Source: Urechis unicinctus (taxonomy: Eukaryota > Annelida > Polychaeta > Xenopneusta > Urechidae). Taken from it: a stretch of DNA of 64,000 bases. Made by a program: the position numbers and the translations under genes. Below are positions 48,561 to 60,224 of this stretch, one piece after another (positions within the stretch are counted from its first letter, which is position 1; every line of letters starts with the position of its first letter). Location of the stretch: the NCBI GenBank assembly GCA_034190875.2, contig CM067355.1, forward strand, positions 34,809,777-34,873,776. Reading direction: 5' to 3'. The notes beneath the pieces were generated by a model, which was given only the letters and a program-made list of their open reading frames with translations, ran no database searches and had not been told where the DNA came from.

Positions 48561-51500
48561 GGTGGAAGATTCCTTTCCTCTGCAAGGACATCAGCAAGTC
48601 TGTAGCTTGGGTATTTTTGCCTGAGATCAAGCACCTCAGCAATGAACTGATGTACATAGTCTGAAGGAAATCAATGGTATTCATATTTTATGATAGTCAT
48701 AAAAACAAGTTAGTTATAAAATATGCCCATTTGAATAGGGTTACAATGTTTGTGCATATGAAACTTATTTAGGTTCCGGTAATAAATGTCAAAATAACAT
48801 GTGTTTCATTTTAGATTAATGCACCTACACACCAAAAGTAATTGGTACTTTGACCGGCTTGACAACTTGGTCTCCCTGTCTGGCTTTGGGATAAGACACT
48901 CTCCATTGTGACTGACCTCCTTCAGTGATGGCTTGAGCTCTGTTCGAGTTTTCATTGAAGTGAATTACTGCTAGGAGCAATCTGGATATATATAGCAGGT
49001 TGATAATATATTGCTAAGTAAGAATTGAAACTTGAGCACATAATTATACAAAGAACATTACAGCTGCCAGTACACAAATGTGCTAAACTTCCATACAACA
49101 AATATACACAACCGAATTTCAAACTTATTTCATTGGTATTACCTGGCCTCCATGGTGGCATAGGGATAGTGGACACTCTTTGGTGCGAAGAATGTGACCA
49201 CTTTGTGATACGATTCTAGGCTTGATGTCTGCTCTGATGGGGAAAGCCTGCCAATGTCATTTAGGAGATGCTTGCTGGAGACTATCAACTCCAACTCTTT
49301 GTGTGGCTTTGATCCTATTTATGGTTAACACATATATCAATACAGATTACATTTCTTTGGTAAAGTAGTACCACAAGGACATGGATTTTACCTTTATGAC
49401 TCATTTAATTACACTACAACTGAAGTAAATATTTCTATGTAAACTTATATGATTAAAAACTAACACTGACCCTTCAGTATCCACTTCCTGTCCTCTAGTA
49501 GTGCATGCTCACATTCCGGGTACAGATCCCCATGCCCCACGTGCTCATTGACGACATGCCTAGTGACAGAGAGCCACTTGGCTCTGACCAGACCTGCATC
49601 TCCATCGCTTGAGGCAGCACACCAGTAAACATAATTGGAAATGCTTCTGGCCCACTCACCCAGGATGTTGCAGTCTTTTCTTTTCCCTTTGGCCAGTATT
49701 TTCTTCTTGATCCCTTCATTTACAAATAAGTGTGTGTTTGTCTTTAATGCTATCATATAAATTTGGTATGCCAACATGATAAATATTCTTTAAAATGTTA
49801 CACAGAGTGTTTTGAGTCGGCTTAAGTCACACAAAGAAACTAACCTTTGGCAACATGCCACCCATCAAACCAGTGTTGGACTGTAGGTTGCTCTTCCCTT
49901 ATGTACTTTTTCACCCACAAATGTCTGTCAGTAGTGATGGATTCAACGGTCAATCCATTCTCAGACAGGGATTTCATACCAAGCTTCAGACCAGCTAACT
50001 CCATAGCATTAGAATTTTTAACTTGGTTACTCTGAAAGAAATTAACAGGCAATTGATGGTACAATAGACATTAAAGAATCATATACTGGTCATAAATTGT
50101 AAGTTTTATACCTGAACAAGTTGCATGTCTAGAACCTTTGAAGTCTTTAGGTCCATCAGGGTGTAACTGCCATACTTAGCAGTGTGGCCTGGAGAACAAC
50201 ATCTTGCATTCCCTCCTACAGAAAGTGGTGTACCTTGGCGAGCAGTTGTCAGTGATGTCTTTTGGGTCCGCCAGAGTCGTCTTACAGCTGGAACAAGATA
50301 GCTTCTCTGAATGAGATAGAATGTTGACATAGATATGGTTGGGATATTAACATGCCTGAACATGTTCAGTGTTCTAACAGCACTACTGCCGCTAACAAAA
50401 ATTCCTGAAGCCATTAACAAATTCCCTGCAGGCATAGCTCCTGTAAAAGGTTGGCTATCCCACATCTTACGGTGTCCATTCACGCAGATTTGTTCAAAAC
50501 AAGCAAAACTCCCCCGTATCTGCTTGATGATGACTCTGCAGGGGCCCAAGCACAGGAAGCATGAGAGCAGCAGGGTTCTCAAGCAGCTCTCAAACACAAT
50601 AAATTTTCTTTGATTCTGACTAGGGCCATCCTCCAGATCAACACCACTGTGAACAATGAGAATGAATTCACAATATAAGCATTCTGTGAGCTAAATTTTT
50701 CTTCCATCAAATAAAACCCTGTGGTTACACTATAAACAAAACAATATTTTCCTTACACTTCTTCAAACTCCATGTCATCATCAGTGTCCATCTCGGCATC
50801 ATCACTGACATCAATGAAGTCATAGTCGGGGTCAGTTTCCATCTCATCATCGCTGTCCACTAGTTGAACAAATTCCTCCTGGGGCTCATATTGGGTGCCC
50901 CTGGTGACACTTTGGATCAGCAAATTGCACTGTGTCCCGATGCAGTGCTGAGATGGGCTAACTTGGGTACCTCTGGAATATTTCTTTATTCCAGGAAAGA
51001 AGGAACTCTGTGTCTGCAGGGACTTGTCAGCCATCTGTGGTATCAATACAATAAGTATGCTACAATTTCATTCATCATACCCTTACAGGATGTAAATGTT
51101 TACAAATTGACTCTGAAAAGACACATGGATACATTCAACAGAAGTTATCCCTGCCAATGCATTTCATCAAATATAATAATGCAGTTGCCTTGTGACACTC
51201 ACGGAAACATTTGCCTGCACCCCAAATGACAAGTGAGAGCAAGCTTCATGTTCTGCAGACGGCAAGGCACTCGCCCCTGGTGTAGCACACAACGCGGATG
51301 CTGTCAGAAGCGAAGTTTCTTCGCCTAGGTCGGCAGTGCTTGGGTGTGAAACCTCAGTCTGTGGTTCACCACTGTCACTTGATTTATGTTTCTGCGCTCA
51401 GCTGCCAATACCATTTCATTTACTACCTGCATGACAAGAAACAGCTAGATTGATATACTGGCAACTTGGTGATAAATTCATTAACATCTAAATGAGTATA

Positions 51501-51877
51501 CGTCATAGCATAGCAGGACTAGCCTAAAGGTTCAAGCCAACAGATCTCACCTGTTGTCGCTGCCTTTTCTCCGAGGCACTCCGTCGCTTACTTTGACTGT
51601 CATCAACTCCAACGTGGCTAAAGAGAGTTGGTATGGCCTCTTTTCGGAGCCTAGGTTTTTTACGAAATCCTAGACTTTTGAGCAGCTCTGGGTCAGTATC
51701 ATAAGCACCATTCTCGAAATGATCAGAACATAGAACCGTCGTGAGTGTAGGACTCCAGTGTTTACGTTTGACTTTCGACACCCATATGCGGCGCATTTTG
51801 CTGTCTTTTGGAAACAGAAAAAAACTCACGCCTGACTTCTCATTGTTCCGACAACCAAACGCACAACAATAAGGCAT
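48479..51877 (-). CDS. THAP-domain Kolobok-type transposase, nine exons, 753 aa
   Basis: Exons in order: 51877-51551, 51391-51203, 51034-50757, 50646-50112, 50031-49845, 49713-49471, 49314-49143, 48981-48833, 48660-48479. All introns are GT-AG, phases match, and the sum is 2,262 nt with no internal stop. Residues 1-88 form a THAP DNA-binding domain (MPYCCAFGC, CSDHF, AIPTLF). Residues about 110-265 are a low-complexity acidic linker. The transposase core follows: FESCLRTLL, W.SQP, the motif at 409-419, TTDRH (D478), HWFDGWHVAKG (D499), LAKGKRKDC, LSPSEQTSSLESYHKVV (E620), FAPKSVHYPY and NENSNRAQA. These are the conserved Kolobok-group blocks. The start is the ATG beginning the THAP domain. 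Odd point: at 409-419 the family's usual GDGRCDSPGH reads GNARCCSPGH, so both aspartates are gone. The exon 2 acceptor has a weak pyrimidine tract and is the least certain edge. Confidence 0.85.
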
Positions 51878-52177
51878 AATCCACAACAAGAAACGCACCA
51901 GACCGTGAAGAAAGACGAGTAAGTCACACGCTGTCAACCAACCGTGAAGGCTGAAGATGGCGAGGAATATTCGCGAACAACCTGAATGACGTCACTGTCC
52001 GGAAATTCACGAATTTTACCGAGCGGTATCTTGTCAGATTCGACGTGGAAAATGTACATTTAAAAATCATTTTTCTAAAAGAAAAAAAGCGCGCAGTCAC
52101 CTTATTTTGGTTACGATACCCTTTTAAAACATAGAACTTTTGAAAAATGGAATAAAAAAAATCTTTGTAGTTGACCT

Positions 52178-52181
52178 TTAA
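52178..52181. repeat. TTAA target-site duplication, right
   Basis: TTAA immediately outside the right terminal inverted repeat. Confidence 0.85.
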
Positions 52182-52356
52182 ACAGATCGTCACTCAATTG
52201 CTGAAGCTATGATTATAGGCCGCTATTATTGAATATATAACCATGGTTATTATTATGCAGAGACAAGATATAACCATGGCCGTAAGGAGGTGGTGTGGGG
52301 TCATTGAGTAGACGTCCACCTCGACTCAAAAAGCCGACCAAGCTTTAATCACCTGG

Positions 52357-52530
52357 TCGTAGTTATACAGGTGCTCTATCACATCGTCACACACAACCAG
52401 CGCTGTAGGTATTACAAAACACCCGTCATCATTTGTCACCTCTTCGTAGTTATACAGGTGCTCTATCACATCGTCACCCTCAAAAAGCGCTGTAGGTATC
52501 ACAAAACACCCGTCATTATTTGTCACGGGT
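52357..52530. repeat. 87-bp tandem duplication
   Basis: Two copies of an 87-bp unit starting tcgtagttatacaggtgctc, about 92% alike. 87 is divisible by three, so ORFs run through on both strands. Confidence 0.92.
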
Positions 52531-52625
52531 CTGTCCAAGCATATGCGGCGCCTGATTTCCCCTGCCTGTCATGTACCTGCGTTCATCTGGCAGTAGCTAC
52601 ACACTACGCTGTACACATGTTGGCC

Positions 52626-52725
52626 ATCCATGACACGCATGACATGTCGCGTGACACGCATGACATGTCGCGTGACACGCATGAATGTCACGTTACACGC
52701 ATGACATGTAGCGTAACAGGCATGA
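52626..52725. repeat. ~21-bp repeat (CACGCATGACATGTCGCGTGA)
   Basis: Four to five units of cgcatgacatgtcgcgtgac, with internal dyad symmetry around catg and cgcg. Just left of it is a related phrase catccatgacacgc. Confidence 0.9.
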
Positions 52726-53085
52726 CCGCTTGAGCACCTGGGTAACTGCACGCAGCGCAAGTGAAGAGAAGCCATCGGTGAGCAGGATGTCCACTTCCTC
52801 CAGTCTCGTCAGCTGCATTTCACTGCACATACTGCTTTCATAACTAGAATCCACCCAACTGAAAATAAATCTCATTGGGTTGTCGGTAAACAGCGCAAGA
52901 ATAAATTAATACTGAATGTCTTTTATGCATCTTGGTAAAAGCTATACGGTATGCATGATTTAGTTAACCAGTAATCAATGTGTTTTACCAATATTTATCG
53001 GAGATCGTTCAATTATTCCACACTTTATGCAACAAAAGACAGCCAGATGGGGTCGCGTATAATCGTCCCTAAAGCGTCCACATGG
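52726..53085. other. No gene recognised
   Basis: Unique-looking spacer before the 53-bp array. No ORF with domain resemblance. Confidence 0.35.
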
Positions 53086-53087
53086 AT

Positions 53088-54413
53088 AAAAAATGGAAAT
53101 TGTTTTTGTTTTAAACATGAGCGTTTGGGTTTGATCATGTAACATACAGAAGTTGTTCTTGTTTTGAACATGCGCGTCTGGGTTTGATCATGTAACATAC
53201 AGAAGTTGTTCTTGTTTTGAACATGCGCGTCTGGGTTTGATCATGTAACATACAGAAGTTGTTCTTGTTTTGAACCTGAGCGTCTGGGTTTGATCATGTA
53301 ACATACAGAAGTTGTTCTTGTTTTGAACATGAGCGTCTGGGTTTGATCATGTAACATGCAGAAGCTGTTCTTGTTTTGAACGTGAGCGTTTGGGTTTGAT
53401 CATGTAACATACAGAAGTTGTTCTTGTTTTGAACCTGAGCGTCTGGGTTTGATCATGTAACATACAGAAGTTGTTCTTGTTTTGAACCTGAGCGTCTGGG
53501 TTTGATCATGTAACATACAGAAGTTGTTCTTGTTTTGAACATGCGCGTCTGGGTTTGATCATGTAACATGCAGAAGTTGTTCTTGTTTTGAACGTGAGCG
53601 TCTGGGTTTGATCATGTAACATGCAGATGTTGTTCTTGTTTTGAACATGCGCGTCTGGGTTTGATCATGTAACATACAGAAGTTGTTCTTGTTTTGAACA
53701 TGCGCGTCTGGGTTTGATCATGTAACATGCAGAAGCTGTTCTTGTTTTGAACGTGAGCGTTTGGGTTTGATCATGTAACATACAGAAGTTGTTCTTGTTT
53801 TGAACCTGAGCGTCTGGGTTTGATCATGTAACATACAGAAGTTGTTCTTGTTTTGAACATGCGCGTCTGGGTTTGATCATGTAACATACAGAAGTTGTTC
53901 TTGTTTTGAACATGCGCGTCTGGGTTTGATCATGTAACATACAGAAGTTGTTCTTGTTTTGAACATGCGCGTCTGGGTTTGATCATGTAACATACAGAAG
54001 TTGTTCTTGTTTTGAACATGAGCGTCTGGGTTTGATCATGTAACATGCAGAAGCGTGTTCTTTTGATTTGAACATGAGCGTTTGGGTTTGATCATGTAAC
54101 ATACAGAAGTTGTTCTTGTTTTGAACATGAGCGTCTGGGTTTGATCATGTAACATACAGAAGTTGTTCTTGTTTTGAACATGCGCGTTTGGGTTTGATCA
54201 TGTAACATGCAGAAGTTGTTCTTGTTTTGAGCGTGAGCGTTTGGGTTTGATCATGTAACATGCAGAAGTTGTACTTGTTTTGAACATGCGCGTCTGGGTT
54301 TGATCATGTAACATGCAGAAGCTGTTCTTGTTTTGAACATGAGCGTTTGGGTTTGATCATGTAACATACAGAAGTTGTTCTTGTTTTGAACCTGAGCGTT
54401 TGGGTTTGATCAT
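53088..54413 (+). repeat. 53-bp minisatellite, about 25 copies
   Basis: Units tgatcatgtaacatacagaa plus gttgttcttgttttgaacat plus gcgcgtctgggtt. Variable sites (acatac/acatgc, gcgcgtc/gagcgtt, cctg/catg/cgtg) occur in different combinations, some of which repeat as blocks of several units. One unit contains an extra base pair shift near 54048-54070. No spacer-like unique inserts. Confidence 0.97.
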
Positions 54414-55064
54414 GTTATATGCATAAGTGATATCCCAATGGAGCGGCTTCTGCAGTGGAATTAATTAATACCGAGACATCAGCTTTACGGCTCGTAACTT
54501 GCCTGCGCTTTTGTGTCAGTTTTCTACAGCTGGCTATATAGTTGGAAGTATACATGATCAAATGCAAACGACCATTACACAGTTGATGGTGGGCCTGTAC
54601 AACTTCAATCTCATTGATCAAGTGAACAATCCTTCATGAGATGAGATCTAACAGAAAAAGTCAAGCTATGTTGCGACAACAGTGCTGTTTCTAGCACTGC
54701 CATTTATGAGTGATGTGTTGAACTGAGGTCACGCGTCACTGAGTTCATGCGTCACAGAGGTCACGCGTCAATGAGGTCACGCATCAGGTCAACAACACCC
54801 GGTCAGCATTCAGCCTAATCCTGACGCTCAGCTTTTCATTCACATGTAGCTTTGATTTGACACAAACCGGAAGCTCAAATTCAATAAGGGACTGATAATA
54901 AGACGATACCAGCGTCTAGGATCCACCTGGATCCCCTGGATCCCCTGGACGACTCTTCACTCACACGGAGCTTTGATTAGTGGATCTTCTCCTGACGCGT
55001 TGTTATCACGGTACTACACGCGACCTTCACCTTGTCGTAATTGCCGCGTTCTTCACTTCTTCCC
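54414..55064. other. No gene recognised; short GTCACGCGTCA repeats
   Basis: Includes a small cluster of gaggtcacgcgtca-type phrases at 54725-54785 and ggatcccctgga repeats at 54925-54950. No coding resemblance. Confidence 0.35.
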
Positions 55065-55066
55065 CT

Positions 55067-55200
55067 GGTCTGGTTGCCAGAGCCTCCTCGGACCAGTATA
55101 AGTCTGGTTTCCAGAGCCTCCTGGACCAGTATAGGTCTGGTTTCCAGAGCCTCCTGGACCAGTACAGTATAGTCTGGTTGCCAGAGCCTCTTGGACCATA
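55067..55200. repeat. 33-bp repeat, 4 copies
   Basis: Units gtctggtttccagagcctcc plus tggaccagtatag. Minus-strand frame reads WKPDLYWSRRL repeatedly. Confidence 0.9.
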
Positions 55201-55499
55201 GAGAGTTTCACATGAATTTTGTTTGCCAGCTGAAGATCGATCCGTCATACTGTCTTATTGATTGATGGACGAGCATTTCATATTTAAACATATTGTTTTG
55301 TCTCAAATAATTGTGTCTTTATCTGTAAACCAAATTATCGTCTCGAATATTGCACTTTTGTCATCAAACATGCGGTTCTGAAAAATACTACTACTGTGTT
55401 GATATGTCAATGAGATGATGCCAAGAATTATCTTTTCCTGCGCATAGCGATATATATCATCCATAATAACAGGTGGTACAATGTAATGTTTAATATGAA

Positions 55500-55990
55500 C
55501 ATACATATATTCACATTCACACACACACAAACACACAGACACACATTCATTCACAAAAACATACATACATTAACACACAAACCACACACACAAACAAACA
55601 CATTCATTCACACAAATATACAAACATACATACTTACTAACGTGCATGTATGCATGCATGCATACATACATATATACATACATACATACATGCATACATA
55701 CATACATACATGCATACATACATACATACATACATACATACATACATACATACATACATACATACATACATACATACATACATACATACATACATACATA
55801 CATACATACATACATACATACATACATACATACATACATACATACATACATACATACATACATACATACATACATACATACATACATACATACATACATA
55901 CATACATACATACATACATACATACATACATACATACATACATACATACATACATACATACATACATACACACATTAATACACGCATACA
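55500..55990. repeat. CACA/CATA microsatellite, about 80 CATA units
   Basis: Mixed CA repeats at 55500-55630 grade into a nearly perfect (CATA)n from about 55650 to 55970. The long IHTY and VCMY ORFs are artefacts. Confidence 0.98.
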
Positions 55991-56117
55991 TACACACATG
56001 TATCGCTGGTTTTGAAATATTCGGTTGATGCGGTATATTTTCCAACGACAATAACGATATAACATAATGATCAACTTATTAGGTCCCATGGTGAAGTGAA
56101 GCATATCACCGAAGGAG

Positions 56118-57048
56118 TTAGAAGACAATTGTAGCTATTTGGCCCTGGTTAACATTGGTAACAGGGTTATCACTGTTACTGTGTATAGAGTCGGAGAAGC
56201 TGAGTGTACACTCGTCTCTTGTCACTGTGGCCTTGCCCCAATTGCCGTAGTAGGTTTGACCGCCTCTTATTGCTACTACAATGCAGTACTTTCGGTCAGC
56301 ATCTACCTGACACGGTGTGGGAAACAGGACCGGGATGGGTGTTGAGGTTCCATTTGAGGTCATGGTAATATACCCAGTGTCAGCCAGAACTCCGTCCTTG
56401 TCGTCCAGAAGCTGCATGTGGACAGCGTGAGTTCCTGCCTCCACACCCTCGTATAGACCAACACCTATCACCAGCAAAGGTTTGTCACTGGTGAAATCAA
56501 TAGCACCAAAAGCGTCATCACAAGTGTCATCACAAGTGTCATCAGCACTCCATCCAGCATATCCTTCTCTTACATACTCGAAACGTGCCATAGTTAGCTG
56601 TGATTTAGTTGGGTTTGGGCCGCGTCGTGCCGTTGTATTGAACCTGTATGTTCCACGATGATTCACTCCATGATCTCTGTCTGCGATCAAATCGTAAATT
56701 TCTAATTTTTCTTCGGCATTAAGTATAACAGAGTTTCGCATCAAATGGGAGAATTCGGCGGAGGTCAGCTGATAAAATCGAATTTGGTAGAGAACAGCAC
56801 CGAGGACATCACGCTTGTTTCCATCTGTGACAGGCAACCCTCGGCGTCCACACTCGGCTTCAGCCCATCTCATACAAGCCTGGTACACCTGAAACTCAGA
56901 GTCACACACCATTGATCCATCTTCCACAACCCTCATCAGGCCAGCTGCTGAGAGCAAAGTAAACGGCTTAGATTTAAGGGCAGCTTCAGTGGTGTTTCTG
57001 ATGAACGTCATACAGCTGTCTGTGACGTCGTGTTCGTCGAGCACCAAG
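56118..57048 (-). CDS. BTB-BACK-PHR protein, last exon (BTBD1/2/3/6-like)
   Basis: Open frame of 309 codons, the terminal exon of a BTB-domain protein. Residues 1-115 form the BACK domain (FLYxxCMRWAEAE-type segment seen as FQVYQACMRWAEAE, then LGAVLYQIRFYQLTSAEFSHL). Residues about 150-309 form the PHR domain (YRFNTTARRG-type start, FTSDKPLLVIGVGLYEG, GQTYYGNWG, and a final NQGQIATIVF). In known members BACK links BTB to cullin-3 ubiquitin ligase and PHR binds the substrate or topoisomerase I. The exon opens at a splice acceptor (ctgaacag) at about 57049-57053. The BTB domain should lie on upstream exons at higher coordinates but was not found in the window. Intact, so probably a real host gene; molluscs have many such paralogues, hence no symbol is given. 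Confidence 0.85.
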
Positions 57049-57063
57049 CTGCTGTTCAGTATA

Positions 57064-57705
57064 CCACTCCAGCTCCAGGACCCTCATCATTCTCTGAGGC
57101 TCCAGGAACCTCAGCTGAGCAATGATGTAATGATGTTCCAGGACCCTCATCATTCTCTGAGGCTCCAGGAACCTCAGCTGGGCCCTATTATGTTCATTAA
57201 GACTTGTGATGAGGCTCCAGGAATCTCATCATTCTCTGAGGCTCCAGGACCCTCATCTGAGCCTCTATATGTTCATTAAGGCTTGTGCTGAGGCTCCAGG
57301 ACCCTTAGCTGAGCTTTAATATGTTCATTGAGAATTGTGATGAGGCTCCAGGACCCTCATCATTCTCTGAGGCTCCAGGATCCTCAGCTGAGCCCTATTA
57401 TGTTCATTAAGACACGTGATGAAGCTCCAGGACCCTCATTATTTTCTGAGGCTCCAGGAACCTCAGCTGTGCCCTATTATGTTCATTAAGACTTGTGATG
57501 ATGCTCCAGGACCCTCATCATTCTCTGAGGCTCCTGGACCCTCAGCTGAGCCATGATGTAATGAGGCTCCGGGACCCTCAGCTTAGCCTTAATATGTACA
57601 TTAAGACTTTTGATGAGGCTCCAGGACCTCCAGCTGAGCCTTAATGTGTACATTAAGACTTGTGATCAGGCTCCAGGACCCTCAGCTGAGCTTACATGTA
57701 TTAAA
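57064..57705. repeat. GAGGCTCCAGGACCCTCA minisatellite abutting the BTB-PHR exon
   Basis: Irregular units of roughly 55 to 80 bp built from gaggctccaggaccctca, tcattctctgaggctcc and tatgttcattaagacttgtg. The array starts about 12 bases from the acceptor of the 56118-57048 exon and so occupies the end of its upstream intron. Confidence 0.92.
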
Positions 57706-59160
57706 TTGTGTGTATACATAAGTTGCAATGATGATGTTCATTTTCTCCTCTCCAGACTATCTCTTCATATTGAAGCATGAGATGGTGAGTGAAATTACTA
57801 TATTCAAACCTCTGTTTTTACTAAATGACCAATGTGATTAACCAATAGTGAATAGATAATGATTTGTTGAAGGATAAGATATGCAAAATATGATGTTGAG
57901 TGTTTGGTATTTTGTCATAAAGAGCAATGTTTACTATTTAAGTATGAATTACTAGGAATTAGATCATTCTGCAATTGGTTTCCAGCAACAGAGGAAAGTT
58001 CAACACCTGTGCACACAGGTGTTGACTCAGATTCTTCCCATTGGAGATACCTCCATGATGAAAGGGGTGTGTTTGCCCCGACTTTTTCTCCGTGTTGAGG
58101 CGTGTGAAAATGAGCGCTTGCTGTGCCGCAGAAATTGAGGTCACGTGTCGTCGTCTCCGCCAGTTGTTGAAAATACTCAGCAGGTATTATTGTTTGAAAT
58201 AGGTACAGGTAACCATTATCATGCTTTCAACAAATATATGATTAAAGAAGAGATGACGGTGCAGATTCGTTAATAAGATTGAATAGAGAAATTCTTGATT
58301 TTAAGCCTAAAACACTCAAATTATAGATGCGTACAATATATATCGTCTAGTCATGGTGCGATGACTGACATATTTTATCCTGTTCACGACATCGGGGTCA
58401 TTCAGTGATAAACCATGTGGGTAATCACCAATTATAACCAACATCCACATCCATCTCTAACTGAGTTTGTAGAAGCTGAGTACAAATGAAATCAATGACA
58501 TCCCAATACCTCAAAGACGTCTTCAGCAATTGTTGGAGGTTTCTCAGGACTTTACTACAGCACCAACATATGTCTGTCTCTCGTTTAACATTGCTCCAAG
58601 ATGCGAGACGTAAGCAGTCGTCATAACGTTATGTCTGATCCGTTATGCTGTTAGATATGGGCAATGAGAGACCTCGAGTTTTTAATCCGCTACGCGGCGC
58701 CACGTAGCAATGCGGTCCCTCGCCTTTTCCCGGTATTTAAACACACAAAGTTTACCGTAGAAGGTTGCGCAACATCGTAATTTTTTTATTGAAACCTTTC
58801 GTGTTATATCTTGGTAACATTGGAGCTGAAGAAGTGAAATTCGAAGCTTAGCAGGCGAAAAATTGAACTTAATGAAAGGTGAGTTTCTTTGGCAATCATC
58901 TGTTGATTTCGCGTTTAGATTGGGATGACCCAATTCCTTCCATGTAATAACCTTTTATTTTCTTAAGAATTGTTTTGATACTATTTCGGCCCCCCCCCCC
59001 ACTTCGATCAGATAATCTAACACTGCTGTTTTTAAATATGCCGACACCTCTCAGACAAATACGCAACGCGTCTCCTATTGTCTTACCAAATAAATACAGT
59101 TACTATTGTTGTGAGACTTCTATAACGTTTACAGTCATCTTGTTTACATCATATTGACAC
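57706..59160. other. No gene recognised
   Basis: About 1.45 kb, expected to be intron of the BTB-PHR gene. No BTB exon on the minus strand was found. A possible exon at 57960-58140 was considered and not supported. Confidence 0.35.
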
Positions 59161-59164
59161 ATTT

Positions 59165-59800
59165 TGATAGTGCTCCATCTTGCGCACTGATCTTCACTGC
59201 TAAGCACAAGTTCCCTGTGCTCCATGTTCCGCATACGTCTTCACTGCTAACTAAGCACAAATTTCCTGTGCTTCATCTTGCGCATTGATCTTCACTGCTA
59301 AATAAGCACAAGTTTCCTGTGCTCCATCTTACGCATTAATCTTCACTGCTAAATAAGCACAAGTTTCCTGTGCTCCATCTTGCGCATTGATCTTCACTGA
59401 TAACTAAGCACAAGTTCCCTGTGGTCCAGGTTCCCCATAGGTCTTCACTGCTAACTAAGCACAATTTTCCTGTGCTTCATCTTGAGCATTGATCTTTACT
59501 GCTAAATAAGCACAAGTTTCCTGTGCTCCATCTTACGCATTAATCTTCACTGCTAAATAAGCACAAGTTTCCTGTGCTCCATCTTGCGCATTGATCTTCA
59601 TTGCTAAATAAGCACAAGTTTCCTGTGCTTCATCTTGCGCATTGATCTTCACTGCTTTATAAGCACAAGTTTCCTGTGCTCCATCTTGTGCATTGATCTT
59701 CACTGCTAAATAAGCACAAGATTTATGTGCTTCATCTTGCGCATTGATCTTTACTGCTAAATAAGTACTAGTTTCCCGTGCATCTTGCGCATTGATATTT
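59165..59800. repeat. 51-bp minisatellite, first block
   Basis: About 12 units of cgcattgatcttcactgcta plus aataagcacaagtttcctgt plus gctccatcttg. The left units are more diverged (ggttccccataggt variants). Confidence 0.96.
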
Positions 59801-60224
59801 ATATGTGATTATTCTGACAGAGGCTGTGTTGGCTGCTTATGAAAGAGCTATTTGGACTTATGCATGATTTGGAGAGCTGCAAACTGTTCACAACTATTAT
59901 TTATCTGAAGATGTACCCATCAAAAAACCAGAATATATTTGAGAATTGGAATTGAGCCATTAAAATCAGCGGAAGTTATGGATTATTACTTCGCCACAAA
60001 GAAACAGATGAATGGCTCCATTTTCACTGGTCATAAAACAACAATCGAATGTTACCTACACCGCGGGTTGTACGGAATGCGGATTATTTTGACAGGGCAC
60101 TGCGTGAAATAACACAAACAGACATCTTGACCTACGCCCAGAATCAACGACCTGACTCGAAATGGAGTGTGGATGCGGTGACAAATTTGACCATCTTTAT
60201 GAACCCAATCGAATTATAGAATAA
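59801..60224. other. ~420-bp non-repeat insert inside the 51-bp array
   Basis: Sequence unrelated to the array. Plus-strand segments such as YFATKKQMNGSIFTGHKTTI and NVTYTAGCTECG-like reading at 59980-60080 look weakly coding, but no frame is long and no family was recognised. No clear target duplication of the array was seen at its edges. Confidence 0.4.

Larger units (their letters stand above)
47165..52177 (-). mobile_element. Complete Kolobok DNA transposon, 5,013 bp
   Basis: Terminal inverted repeats: the left end AGGTCAACTTCAACGATTTT matches the reverse complement of the right end AGGTCAACTACAAAGATTTT at 18 of 20 positions. Both ends are flanked by a perfect TTAA (47161-47164 and 52178-52181), the target duplication known for Kolobok. 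Inside lie a nine-exon THAP-containing transposase gene on the minus strand and a decayed plus-strand gene, convergent and overlapping at their 3' ends. The intact ends and open transposase frame indicate a recent insertion. Boundaries, superfamily and gene content agree with each other, which makes this the best-defined element in the window. Confidence 0.9.

Noticed and set aside
53088-54413. CRISPR-like array
   Set aside because: Units are contiguous 53-bp repeats without unique spacers, and the genome is animal.
55500-56050. Long ORFs (up to 180 codons) of IHTY or VCMY repeats on both strands
   Set aside because: Pure consequence of a CATA microsatellite that lacks stop codons; no biological coding signal.
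57904-58144. BTB-domain exon upstream of the PHR exon
   Set aside because: Neither strand shows the BTB motif pattern (DVxFxVG...HKxVLA).
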